DNA from: Malaya genurostris
Taxonomy: Eukaryota; Arthropoda; Insecta; Diptera; Culicidae
Assembly: GCF_030247185.1 (NCBI RefSeq)
Contig: NC_080572.1
Coordinates: forward strand, 178,898,866 to 178,962,865
Direction: 5' to 3'
Length of the DNA: 64,000 bases
A model generated the notes under the pieces. The model saw only the letters and a program-made list of their open reading frames with translations, made no database searches and was not told the DNA's origin. Numbering within the stretch: the first letter of the stretch is position 1; every line of letters starts with the position of its first letter. Both the position numbers and the translations under genes were made by a program. Shown here piece by piece: positions 46,946-58,850 of the stretch.

Positions 46946-47490
46946 TTCCAACCTTGAATTGCACACTAGCGCCACCAATTTGAGAATTTTCAGGTATTGC
47001 TTACACTATTTGATCTGTTTTGAGCTCCGGAACATTCTTTTCGAAAACACCAACATTCTATATCATCAGGGTTTAGAGATATTACATTATCAATTTTCTA
47101 TTATCAAATTATTAACCCACTAGCGCCGTTCGGTGAACAAGTTCTCAACTAACGTGGTTTTCATAATGTATACCGTGACATTCCTAACAACTTTCCAACT
47201 AAAAAAACCGCTCTATATCTTTAAGTTTTTTGATAAGAGCATAACTCTGATAACTAAAATGAGTAGTCAAGCACACTAACTACATCTGATGGAGTGATTC
47301 CGAGTTAAAACATTTGCTGTTTGACAAACATTGAATTCCCGCATTCTTCAAAATACCATAATTTGTGCGTTACTTGAAACTCAAATCGTTTTTGTCAAGA
47401 TTTGCAAACTAGAAGAATTCACCAGTAAGTTTTATAAAAACTTGCACCTCGTTTCGCCATCGCTTGTAAAAAAATACTCAAGAAATTGAA
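46946..47490. other. no gene; repeated CTAGCGCC words
   Basis: Short words such as ACTAGCGCC recur at about 46972 and 47119, and related CACTAGCGC at 46232, which hints at an old dispersed or tandem repeat. Nothing coding is visible. Confidence 0.3.
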
Positions 47491-47499
47491 AAATTCTCA

Positions 47500-48275
47500 C
47501 TTATCGCGCTGTAATGCCGGACTGAAAGTCGGATCCGGATCGACTTTTCAGGGAATTTAAAAAGAATTTTAAGACCTTTTATTTGCATCTTTGTGAAAAT
47601 CAATCCCAGGCTATGGATTTATAATACCTTTCGTTTGAATCTAAGTTTGTGAAAATCAGCTCTGTCTTTTCTGTGAAATTGGAGTGATTTCCGGCTTAGA
47701 GTACACAAGCACTTTTTTCGATAAGTCGGGAACCGGATACGAAGATCCGGTTTACCCAAAGTCAGTGTATTTAGTTATCAACTAATCAAACCTGTTAAAC
47801 ACTGATGATCTATATGGTTAGTTGAAGTTATTTTGCTCAATTTTTCCGAATCATGTATAAAACACACTTTTGAAAATGAATTTTTATACTTATCAGCCTA
47901 TATTTCCAGAACCGGAAGTCGTATCTGGAAGGAATTCGGTAGAGTTAGATGTGATTGTAAGACCTATCATTTGAATATTGGCTTGTGAAAATTGAATGTG
48001 TGACTTCTGAGAAAATCGAGTGCCCTTTTTCAAATTTATTTAGCACATTTGACCCCGCAACTCCGGAACCGGAAATAGGATTAAATCCGAATAAAAATCA
48101 ATAGAAGGTTATGGGACTAAAAGACCTTTCATTTGAGTCTAAGTTTGTAAAAATCGATACTACCATCTCCTTGAAAATCGACTGAACATTTTTGCTGAAT
48201 CGAATGGTATACCATTCGGCCCTCCGGGCTTTGGTTTAAAATTCGGTTTTCTATATAAGAAAGGCAAAACTTAAT
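47500..48275 (-). mobile_element. family A fragment, copy A9 (5' part)
   Basis: Reverse modules include AAGTCGGATCC, CTAAGTTTGTGAAAATC and CCGGAACCGGAAATAGG. The end carries CCATTCGGCCCTCCGGGC and TATAAGAAAGGCAAAACTT, the reverse of the family head. No GT run is present before it. Confidence 0.6.
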
Positions 48276-51065
48276 TGTCTGAGCTTGGGGCGGGAATATA
48301 ATGATGATTTCACTAATTCTGGTTCCCGTTTCGATTTTGATCGTTGTTTGAAGACAAAATGCAACAACAACAATAACTGTTTTATAACTCTATTCGAAAA
48401 ATTTAAAAATGTTCTACCAGTTCAACCAATGAGGATAGATTGTTACTAGCGCTGTGAACGTAGCATTTAGACATACCGCTGCTGCCAACAGCTGTGCTTC
48501 AGTGTCAACGTTTATTTCTTCATAATTACCGTAACATCATCTGTTCCAGCCCGAGAATGAAAACTGATCCATCATCACAATTATTAGCGACACTCATTAG
48601 CAGTGCCACCGCCAGCAACTGCCTGCTAAGTGTCAGGAATGGCTACGAGAAATAACTAGCTTTTCTGCTCAGTTCTGCTCCAGTCGGTCGGCTTCCGATG
48701 ACGGTTGGCGTCGATGCCATATTTCGCAGCGGGTGGAATACTAAAACGTCTTCTGGAGCTAAGAGTGGAGTAGAGAAACGATAAACTCCTCAGCATGTTA
48801 TCCACACTCGTAAGAAGGGAGTAATATTTCTTCGGGAAGTGTGAACATGCTGATAATGATTAGGGTGATGGCGATGAAAATTACCTCCCTCCCTCCCCCA
48901 CCCTTCACCGTTGTCTTTGATTGGCTGAGTCTGACTGACAGAACGGCACGGTCGTCAATTCTTTGACAGGAGCGGGCACTTAGTTTTCAGAAGTTCCCTC
49001 ATCGGTCTGCCATGGTCAGTATTCTCATTGAGCGATAAATTTAATCGGAGACCGTAAATATTAATCAGCTAATTAAAAGTTTTCTCGTTATCCCGTGAAA
49101 CATCGAGCGTCGAAATGTGGTTTCGTTGTTGGCTTGAGATTAAAAATTCAATATCCAAATCTGCACCGAACATCCCGCCATCTTCAATTGATGATGAGTA
49201 ATGACCGTAGACTAAAAAGGTGGCCGAAATGATTTATGCGAACGGCTAATGAAATTAGAATTTATAGATATGCTGCACTGAGGCCTTTGTGCAACCACTT
49301 AGTACATGTTGGTAGCTATGAAGGCGTGGCTAAATGTAGCAAATATGTTCAGTTGAAAGAAACCACTGCCTAAAGTACGGCATAAGACGCTGAGCCGACA
49401 ATAAAGATCACACATCAAGCAACCACCCGACGTTGTTCGGCAAACGGCTTGTCGTGAAGGGAACAGTCTACTCACGTGTTAAATTTGGCCACAGTCACGG
49501 GAGGGTGCCATTCTCGAATGGCAATAAAAAGAAATATTTATTCCGTGCAAATTGGTATTTATAGCACCAATGAATATATTTTCGGGAATAAAAATAAAGA
49601 CGCTCGCTTTCGGTTCGCAAAGCGCTCGTGCAGCGTGTCCTCGAAAGAAAATGTGGGAGCTGAAGGATCTTACTCTTACGAACACTAACCTAGATACGAT
49701 GCTTACTGTGAAAAAGTTCGAAGAGCGAATGTAACCAAGATGTAAGTATTATTTATCGTGTCGTCGGAAGGGTGGAGTGTATTTCAAGTGGGTATTTTTC
49801 CACACTTATATCTCGATTCTCTGGAATTATCATCTTTAAGGAGTCTAGAAATGTTATGTTTTCAGCTGGGTGTTGAAATACATTGGTCAACAATTGAGCT
49901 ATTGTTAGTAAGATTTGGTTCTAACGAAATTAATTGTATTGTGTATATTCACTTGATTCTAATATGATTCTATTTCTATCTCTGAATATTTTAATTCTAA
50001 ATATAGCAATAATGCTTTCTAACTAATACCAAGCTTGAAATTTTTATTAAATGATATATTTTAATAGCATCTCTAATTGAGAAATTACGGAAAGCAGAGC
50101 TATTTCTATGAAATAAGACTGATCGAATTAGTAAAGAAATGCGTTTCATTCACTATCAACTATCGAAGACTGTCAAAAGAAAAATTATAATGATTCAAAA
50201 TAGGTTTTATTAGAAAAATTATGTTTCATACAAATCAACCCTACTTTTTCATTTAATAGCCGTCCACTTCTAAGCATTACTGCCGCTGCACCAGTTTTAT
50301 GACCACTCTGTGATAATTCTTCTAGAAAGTAGTGCTTCTAAGGTGAGTAAATTCATCTGCCAGAGCGTTTAGTGGTCAATCGACGGTCATATCGTCGTGT
50401 TTGGTCTACCAGAGAAACAATTTCATCGGTTTGCATACTGGGGCTGCCACATTTGTGAGTTCATCTTTGAAATCACAATACCACTGTCTATCTTTTTCTT
50501 CAGGATCTAGACATAGCTCTAGATGAATTACTGAAGATTCTCGTGCATAAAAAGTGGATCTAGCGCAGACATTGTTTGCTGTACGCACATATAGGCAAAT
50601 AAATACTGAATCAAAACAAGATCTAAAAATCCTGCAGTAGGAGATAGTTTATTGAAATTCACAAGTCTATACCTCATTTCGGGGTTAGTCTAATATTTTG
50701 CTTAGGACACTTCGAACGATTCTGATTTTCTTTACGTGTTGATTCGAAGACGAAACGCGAAGAAAATTGAGTTAATGCGTGTTAGTTTTGGCCCTTACTG
50801 TTAGAATATGCCTTATAACAATACAATTCAAGCTATCAGAGTAATTCTAAAATATGCTAGCAAGTCATCAAATTTTGCTAATGATAATTTTGTATTAAAA
50901 TGTGCTTAGAATAAGGGCTTACATTCCTTCCGGGTCGAAAGGTTTTGTGAAAGAAAATTTATTTTGACATGATTGACAACGGTAATTTGAAGGGGAAAAA
51001 ATTTGCCAGGTAGCCATTTTGATTTGAATTTACGTTTCGTCTTGGATTTGATTGATAATTTTTTT
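48276..51065. other. 2.8 kb without recognisable gene or element
   Basis: GC-richer DNA at about 48470-49020 and 49380-49690, AT-rich afterwards. ORFs of 60-70 codons at 49476-49967 and a 60-codon minus-strand ORF at 50406 show no motif. Host intergenic or intronic DNA is possible. Confidence 0.35.
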
Positions 51066-52626
51066 TTACCTTTTTTTATAAATATAAAAAATAAGTATGG
51101 AATACGCTCAAACTCTAGAAAAATTTGAGGCCCGGAGGACTGAGTGTCATATACCAATCGATTCAGCTCAACGAACTGAGCAAATGTCCGTGTGTGTTTC
51201 TGTGTGTCTGTATGTGTGTTGTCAACCAATAAGTCGAATTCGAAAGATGACTGGACCGATTTTGATCAAACTAGTCGCAAATGAGAGGTCTCTCCGTCAC
51301 TCTGAACACTATGGAATGGTTTTGAGATCGGATGTTCACTTTTTGAGTTATTCTAAGTTTTATGTCAAAATTTTCAGTTTTTGACAATATCTTTCACAAT
51401 TGACCTTGAAAACAAAATATGTTTTTAGACTTAGATTCCGCACGGTAATAGCCAAAGATTGTTAAAATCCGTCCATTTATAACAGAGATATCGATATTTT
51501 TGTATAGCGACTTTTCGCCTTATTCCAGTAGTAGGAGTTTTACGCGTTTGATGATAAAGCGATTTTTCGGAGCAAAGTGAAACACGATTTTCAATACTGT
51601 TTTATGCAATTGTTCGTTAGCACCTAAAAGACTATGCACAGCACTCTTTTTCATGACGTTCCGATTTTAGCACGTTTCGTTTTTGGTAACATAATCATTC
51701 GAACATGATATATGTATTGAGAAGATGGCAGTATTTTCAGATTCAAAACAATTTCATTCTTATATTGATTTTTTACTGCTTGCAACAATAATTGCTTCTT
51801 ACACCCTTATAAAACTCTAAGAAATTCGTCGGAATAAGCAAATTTTGGTGTGAAAATAATTTCAATAATTTTTCTCGGAGATGGCCTAACTGAGTTCTAC
51901 AAACTTGGACTCATATGAACAGTCCTATGCTCCCATAAAAAAGTTTCTGAATTTCATTTGGATCCGACTGCTGATTCCAGAAGTACATTTTGCTAGTAGA
52001 TGGCTGAACCGATTTCGTTCAAATAACATTCAATAGAAGGTCTTGAGGTCCCATGAAAACTGCTTGTTTTTTTTTAATCATATCTCACTTCCGGTTCAGG
52101 AAATACAGACGGTTTTCGATCCCGGAAGGTAACCAAAATTTTTGTGTGGAACGCACTACGGTTTCTCTAAGATGGCTACACTGATTTTAAAAAATTCCGA
52201 ATCTAATAAAATTGATAACAATCTATTAGGCGATTTTAACTGACTTCGTTTACACCGATTTCCGAGAGTATCGTTCAGTCGCTTATAACGATTGTTGAGG
52301 AGCATATAATGAGATCTCAATTGGAGCGAAGGATGCTTCGATAGTTTTCTTAGAGTCGAGCGTTTAGCACGCTCATAGCGTTTTAGGGATGGACAGATGC
52401 ACGTCAAATGCTTTTGGGTACAAATTGATCGATAGCATACGAAATTATATATGGTCTACAATAACTACATTTCGGAAACACATCACGGATGTATGCCAAA
52501 ACGATCAACTACAACGGACTTATTGTCTGATACATCTTTTATAATTCGATCCCTACAAGCACGCCTGCAGATTGATGCTATTTATAAGGAATCCCGGCAG
52601 CTTTCGATAAGATAAACCACCAAATT

Positions 52627-52661
52627 ACTTACTCTTACTCTTACTCTTACTCTTACTCTTT
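52627..52661 (-). repeat. RTE 3' tail of (GTAAGA)n
   Basis: On the minus strand the element ends in five or so AGTAAG units. Short tandem-repeat tails instead of poly(A) are characteristic of RTE elements. Confidence 0.9.
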
Positions 52662-54313
52662 CAGTCGTAGACCACGCGGGTCTCTGCTGTATACAGAAGG
52701 CGTCTCCATTCAACTCGGTTCATGGCTGTTCGCCACCAGCCTCGGTAGCTGTGAAGGGTCCGCAGGTCGTCCTCAATTTGATCGATCCATATTGTCCGCT
52801 GCGCTCTTCTTCTTATTATACCGGTCGGATCATTATCAAGGATCATTTTAACCGGGTTGTTCTCTGATATTCTAACCACATGCTCGGCCATCCGTAACCG
52901 TCCGACCTTGGCCGTTTGGACGAGGGTTGGTCCTCCCAGCAACTGGTGCAGTTCATGGTTCATTCGCCTTCTCCACGTACCGTCTTCCATCCGCACTCCG
53001 CCGAAGATGGTTCGCAACACCTTCCGTTCAAAAACACCTAGTGCGCGTTGATCCTCCGCAAGCATTGTCCAGGACTCGTGCCCGTAGAGGATAACCGGTC
53101 TAATCAGCGTTTCGTAGATAGTTAACTTCGTACGACGGCGAATTTTGCTCGATCGAAGCGTCCTGCGCAGTCCAAAGTAAGCACGATTTCCTGACAATAT
53201 GCGTCTCTGAATTTCTCTGCTGGTGTCATTATCGGTAGTAACCAGTGAGCTCAAGTACACGAACTCGTCGACCATTTTTATTTCATCCCTGCCAATCCGA
53301 ACTCGTAATGGGTGGCTGATATTATCTTCTCTCGAGCCCCTGCCTTTCATGTTCTTTGTCTTTGACACATTGATGTCTAGTCCGATCCGTTTGGCCTCAG
53401 CTTTTAGTCCGATGTACGTATCTTCCATCTTCTCAAAGTTGTGTGTTATAATATCAATATCATCAGCGAAACCAAGTAGCTGAACGGACTTCCTGAAAAT
53501 CGTGCCACTCGTGGCTATCCTCGCTCTTCTTATCACACCCTCCAAAGCAATGTTGAATAGCAGACACGAAAGGCCATCACCTTGCCGTAGCCCTCTGCGA
53601 GTTTCGAAGGGACTCGAGTTTATCCCCGATACTCGAACAAAGCCTGATATTGTCCCACGAATTCGTTTCGGTGAAAGTCGACGGCATAAGATTTGGGAGA
53701 GTACCTTGTAGGCGGCGTTCAGCAGAGTTAACGCGCGGTAATGCAGCAATCAAGTTTGTCGCCCTTTTTGTAGATGGGACACACGATTCCTTCCATCCAT
53801 TCCTCCGGTAAAATCTCGTCTTCTCAGATCTTGATAACGACCCAGTGCAGTGCTTTCACTAGTGCACTACCACCGTGTTTTAGTAGCTCACTTGGTAGTT
53901 GGTGAACGCCAGCGGCCTTATTATTTTTCAACCGGTTTACCTTCTCCTCGCCTTCGTGGAGGTCTGGGACCGGCAGTCTACCGTCCTCCGCACGCGTCCC
54001 CAAGTTCGTTACCGCGCCGCCACTTTCGTATTCCGCCACATCGCCATTGAGGTGCTCGTCGAAATACTGCCGCCACCTCCCGATCACCTCACAGTCGTTC
54101 GTGAGAAGATCCCCGTTGGTGTCCTTGCACATATCGACCTGTGACATATGGCCTCTGCGCGAACGGCTCACCTTCTCGTAGAACTTCCTTGTGTCATTAG
54201 CACGGAACAGTTGTTCCATCGCTTCGCGATCTCGGTCTTCCTGTTGGCGCTTTTTTCTACGGGATACCGAGTTTAGTCTGTTCCGCGCTTGTCTGTATCG
54301 CTTCTCGTTTGTT
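52627..54313 (-). pseudogene. RTE-clade non-LTR element, 5'-truncated, motif A deleted
   Basis: The minus strand carries a linker and RT start (53824-54321: KNNKAAGVHQLPSELLKHGG), a stop and frameshift near 53820-53745, then a 362-codon frame with LNAAYKVLSQILCRRLSP, GLRQGDGLSCLLFN (motif B), LLGFADDIDII (motif C, residues 92-102) and the C-terminal segment (DEFVYLSSLVTTDNDTSREI, TIYETLIRPVILYGHESWTM). Between RRLSP and KRIRGTISGF about 70 residues that include motif A with its catalytic Asp are missing. The stop is followed after only a few bases by the repeat tail, typical of RTE (compare mosquito JAM1). The 11-bp repeat ACCACCAAATT flanks it at 52616-52626 and 54314-54324. Confidence 0.88.
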
Positions 54314-56180
54314 ACCACCAAATTGCAGTTGCTAAACTCGAAAAACTTAGTTTCAGTGGATCTTCACTCAGCTGGCTTCAATCATATCTTATTGGTCGGG
54401 AAATGTAAGTGAAAATCGGCTAATGCACTTCAACACCGTTTCCCGTACGTTCTGGAGTCCCTCATGGTAGTAACTTGGGAACATTTTCATTCTTGCTCTA
54501 CCTCAATGACCTCAACTTTCTATTGAAATGCCACAAACTATTTTTCGCAGATGATTTTAAGCTATATCATCTAGTAAGATCGCCCGCTGACACTATATTT
54601 TTACAGTCACAGTTTGAATTATTCGTGAACTGGTGTAATGACAATAGAATGGTTTTAAATGCCTCGAAATGTTCCATTACATCGTTTACTCGCAAACACT
54701 CGCTAATTAGCTACGACTATAACATTTCGCAGAATTTACTTAATCGTGAGTTTACCGTTAAAGATTTAGGTACAATTGTTGATACCAAATTAGATTTCAA
54801 AAGTCATATCGATTATGTGATTTCTAAGGCCTCCAAACTTTTAGGTTTCGTTTTTCAAAATACTAATAGCTTTGTCAATGTACATTGTCTTAAAGCATAT
54901 TGCATATTGTGCTCTAGTTCGTTCGATGCTTGAATATTCAGCTGTTGTATGGTCACCTCATTTTTATTATCAAATTGACATAGCGGATCGAAGCTATTCA
55001 GCATACATTCGTTGGATTTGCCTTTGGGTAGCCTACCATGGAGAGATCCTTCTTATTTTCCTAGTTACATAGACTATTGTAAGCTTATTGACCTGGATCG
55101 GTTATTTGATCGTCGGAATGTCTCTAAGGCCACTTTCGTTGCTGATTTGCTTAAATCACGTATCGATTATCCTGAATCCCGATTGTTTTCCAGTATGCGC
55201 CGAACATTCAACAACTGTTACAAAGTCTTCGGCTTTCATTTATCTTGAAATATGATTAAACGATTGTTTCATATTTACTTGCCAGATTAGGATTTATCTG
55301 TATCAGCACCGCTTTTACGTAATTATGGACCCGGGGACAAAATTTTTTGTGTGCCCCTAGCTAACTATCTTGGTTTTGTTTTGCTCGGTTGGTCCTGTCC
55401 GGGCTATAACACTAGTTATAGTGTTATAAATTTAGTTTTAACTGCTAGTTTTAATTGTAGTGTTAAACCTAAATGTATCTGGAGGTTTTATAACTGCTGG
55501 AGAAAGAGATTGCCAAATTTCATCTCCACCGGGCTTTTACCTGCTCTCAAATGAATAAATATATAAATAAATCGGGAATACAGAAACTAAAAGATTGCCA
55601 AAACGAATTAAATAAACAAACATTCAAATTAAAATTAACTTATGGTCCAATACAAAGTTGGTGAATTTTATCCGATTTCGACTTCCAATTTTAAAATTAC
55701 ATGGTAATTAGTTTTTAAAATTCAAACTGTTATAGAAGATGACGATACCAAGAAAATCTTCACAGTTGGGCTCAAAACTATTTCAATTTTTTCGCCATAC
55801 TAATTCATGGACATACAAACTATTTTTGGTTATGCTGGTCTCTGAATATCTTTTCTAGAAGTACCATAAATAACGACAAAAACTTTGAAAAGGAACTCAC
55901 TTCAATTTATCATGGAATGCTTATTCGATTGTCACACGTTTAGATTGAAGGGAATAATTTTAAGGTTTTATACAGTTTTTATCTTCGATTCGTCTTGCAG
56001 TTGCCAAATTTTAATTACAACTCATTTAAAATGACGAACATTAAAATAATTTCATGAAAACTAAAAACTAAGAAGAATATTAACGCAAAAACACATGCTG
56101 ATTGATAAAAAAAGGTATCATCTCACTGCTATGTGGATTAAGCAAGTTTTTTCCGAAAAAAATCGATATTTATCATCAGT

Positions 56181-57064
56181 GCAAACTTGCAAACTTGTAA
56201 ACTTGCAAAGGAAAACTGAAAACTGAAAACTGAAAACTGAAAACTGAAAACTGAAAACTGAAAACTGAAAACTGAAAACTGAAAACTGAAAACTGAAAAC
56301 TGAAAACTGAAAACTGAAAACTGAAAACTGAAAACTGAAAACTGAAAACTGAAAACTGAAAACTGAAAACTGAAAACTGAAAACTGAAAACTGAAACCTG
56401 AAACCTGAAAACTGAAAACTGAAAACTGAAAACTGAAAACTGAAAACTGAAAACTGAAAACTGAAAACTGAAAACTGAAAACTGAAAACTGAAAACTGAA
56501 AACTGAAAACTGAAAACTGAAAACTGAAAACTGAAAACTGAAAACTGAAAACTGAAAACTGAAAACTGAAAACTGAAAACTGAAAACTGAAAACTGAAAA
56601 CTGAAAACTGAAAACTGAAAACTGAAAACTGAAAACTGAAAACTGAAAACTGAAAACTGAAAACTGAAAACTGAAAACTGAAAACTGAAAACTGAAAACT
56701 GAAAACTGAAAACTGAAAACTGAAAACTGAAAACTGAAAACTGAAAACTGAAAACTGAAAACTGAAAACTGAAAACTGAAAACTGAAAACTGAAAACTGA
56801 AAACTGAAAACTGAAAACTGAAAACTGAAAACTGAAAACTGAAAACTGAAAACTGAAAACTGAAAACTGAAAACTGAAAACTGAAAACTGAAAACTGAAA
56901 ACTGAAAACTGAAAACTGAAAACTGAAAACTGAAAACTGAAAACTGAAAACTGAAAACTGAAAACTGAAAACTGAAAACTGAAAACTGAAAACTGAAAAC
57001 TGAAAACTGAAAACTGAAAACTGAAAACTGAAAACTGAAAACTGAAAACTGAAAACTGAAAACT
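56181..57064. repeat. (GAAAACT)122 heptamer array
   Basis: 854 bp from 56211 to 57064 equals exactly 122 units of GAAAACT, with two GAAACCT variants side by side near 56394-56407. Before it (56181-56210) lie a few units of an 8-bp relative, CAAACTTG. The long minus-strand ORF (FSFQFSV repeats) is a by-product of the 7-bp period, which has no stop in that frame. Confidence 0.95.
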
Positions 57065-57065
57065 A

Positions 57066-58850
57066 AAAATAGAAATTGAATTTGATACACTGAAAAATGG
57101 AAATTTGAAGTTTGTATTGAAATTTCACTTTTCTTTAAGCATCAAGTTTCTCTTTTCAATAAGCATTAGAAACTATAGGCCAATTTTGGATGTATCGAAT
57201 TATGCTTCGATTCGTACGCACTTCATTCCCGTTCGTACACGACATTGTTCTAATTCTTCAAGATGTTTTGAATATACCAAACTTGATTTTTAATTCTAGC
57301 GCACGTAAAAAAAGCACTGCATATCTTGAAAAAGCGTTCCGCTTATTCTTCCTAGGGATTTGAGCCAGCAGTGTGTAAGAGCATATGTGGAAACACGTTA
57401 ATGACTGGCAAGATTTTCTCTCGCATCATGCAACACTGATTTCGTTACGAGCATTCCTTGCTCAACCCCATTCGGTTACATTCATTTAACAGATTTGGTG
57501 TTCGAGGGTTGAAACAATTTCGTTTTAAAATCATCCCTACACTAACCGCACTACACATGAGAAGCGAGCACAGGCAGAATCAGTTTATGTTCTATCAGGT
57601 CACAGCCCAACCACAAAGTAAACTTTCACCGCCGGTTTCACAGGAGAAAAAAACACTTGACGCAGAACAATGAAAGGGTTTGTTCTTTTCGGTGTTGGCA
57701 GTTAAAATGGTCGGCTGAGCTAAAGTTCCGGACACTCAAAATTCGTAAGGCCTCAAAACAGTCTGAAATTAAGAATTTATTTACTTTTGAACCATTTTGA
57801 CTGGAAACCATTTTGTTATTGTTAAAACTTTTCTGTTCAAATCCTCGTAGAAATTTTTAGTGAATTCTTAAGACCTTCTGTCAATAGTAATTTTGTGTGT
57901 ATTTTGTACAGTAGGAAAAAAACCTTACTGTCCCAACTTGCGGAATACAATATTGTAAAACCACCCGCTCTTTCGGGGCTCCGGTTGGTCTCATCCAGAA
58001 AATTGTCGACTGCTTTTTCGGCAGTTGACAGCACCGGAGCAGAATTACATCGGATCGTCGCGCTGTATGTAACACGTGTATGTACGACGGGAAAAACGAT
58101 TAAACATCAAATGGGATTTTCTAATGCAATCAAATAAATTTTGCCAAGTAACGACTGCGGCCGTTCATGAACCGTGGCCCGGTTTTGCGTAGTCGTGAAC
58201 AGTCGTCACACCGACTGCGAGTACGGCGAGTGAACGCAAGAAACGATTTTTTTTGCTCTCTTCTATGTTTTCCACCAGAAAACGAGTTCAATTTTCTGCT
58301 CAAATGTAGCACCCAGCGTAATACCGCTAATACAGTTGTTCTGCCGGCTCCGGTAGGTTGGATTGCTGGGCGGGTAAGGTTTTGGATGAAGTCACTAACG
58401 AAGTGGAAAATGGAACTCCGACGCGACTGTTTGACACACGCCGGGGCACGGCCGTACTCCGATGCTGCTGATATGTGCTGTGTTGAATGGGGAAAATTAG
58501 TTAGTCTATTGGCCTTGATGACGTGTTATTCGAGTTGCTTTCAGTTGAGCCTTTATATAATCAACTTGCTATGACAAGGTGATTTCTTATTTTATCAAAC
58601 CAACTTTTGTTTTGCTTAGTAACTAGAAACTATAAGCAGAAAGAATAGAAGTTGAACCCCACACAATTTGGTTGAATTGTGCAGCATTGTCATTCCTAAC
58701 TTAACACATCGTTCAAAATGTCTCGGGACAGATGACGATTGTGATGGAAAACAAATACCGTTTTCGTTTTTGATCCTACACGCGGGCGACTCTGACTCCG
58801 AGTAAAACGAACACGTGGTGCGCGCTTTAAACATCAACTCATAAAAAACG
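57066..58850. other. 1.8 kb without recognisable gene or element
   Basis: Moderately GC-rich patches occur at 57950-58060 and 58140-58460. The 135-codon ORF at 58167 has no recognised domain. Nothing ties this stretch to the surrounding repeats. Confidence 0.35.

Larger units (their letters stand above)
52265..55585 (+). pseudogene. Jockey-superfamily non-LTR element, 5'-truncated, split by an RTE element
   Basis: The left piece (to 52626) reads in shifting frames HGCMPKRSTTTDLL, QARLQIDAIY and AFDKINHQI, the RT segment up to motif A. The right piece (from 54325) continues with AVAKLEKLSFSGS, SWLQSYLI, then LFFADDFKLYHLVR (motif C), DLGTIVDTKLDFKSHID and SMLEYSAVVWSPHF. It ends in an AT-rich 3' region near 55566 (AATGAATAAATATATAAATA). 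Stops and frameshifts make it dead. It resembles the minus-strand element at 15976-17965 (shared CM-KRSTTT and AAFDKINH words). Confidence 0.8.
51066..56150 (+). mobile_element. family A element, copy A5, split by a 3.3-kb insertion
   Basis: The left part (51066 to about 52262) has the TTACC-TTTTTTTATAAATATAA head, GGCCCGGAGGACTGAGTG and the GT run. The right part (about 55590-56150) has the family's tail, GGTATCATCTCACTGCTATG then TGGATTAAGC. Together they are collinear with A2. The insertion between them is a Jockey-type retrotransposon. Confidence 0.65.

Noticed and set aside
56176..57090. 304-codon ORF with FSFQFSV repeats
   Set aside because: It is a translation of the GAAAACT heptamer array in the only stop-free frame.
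58167..58574. 135-codon ORF as a possible host gene
   Set aside because: No recognisable domain, no neighbouring coding exons or splice pattern, and length within chance expectation.
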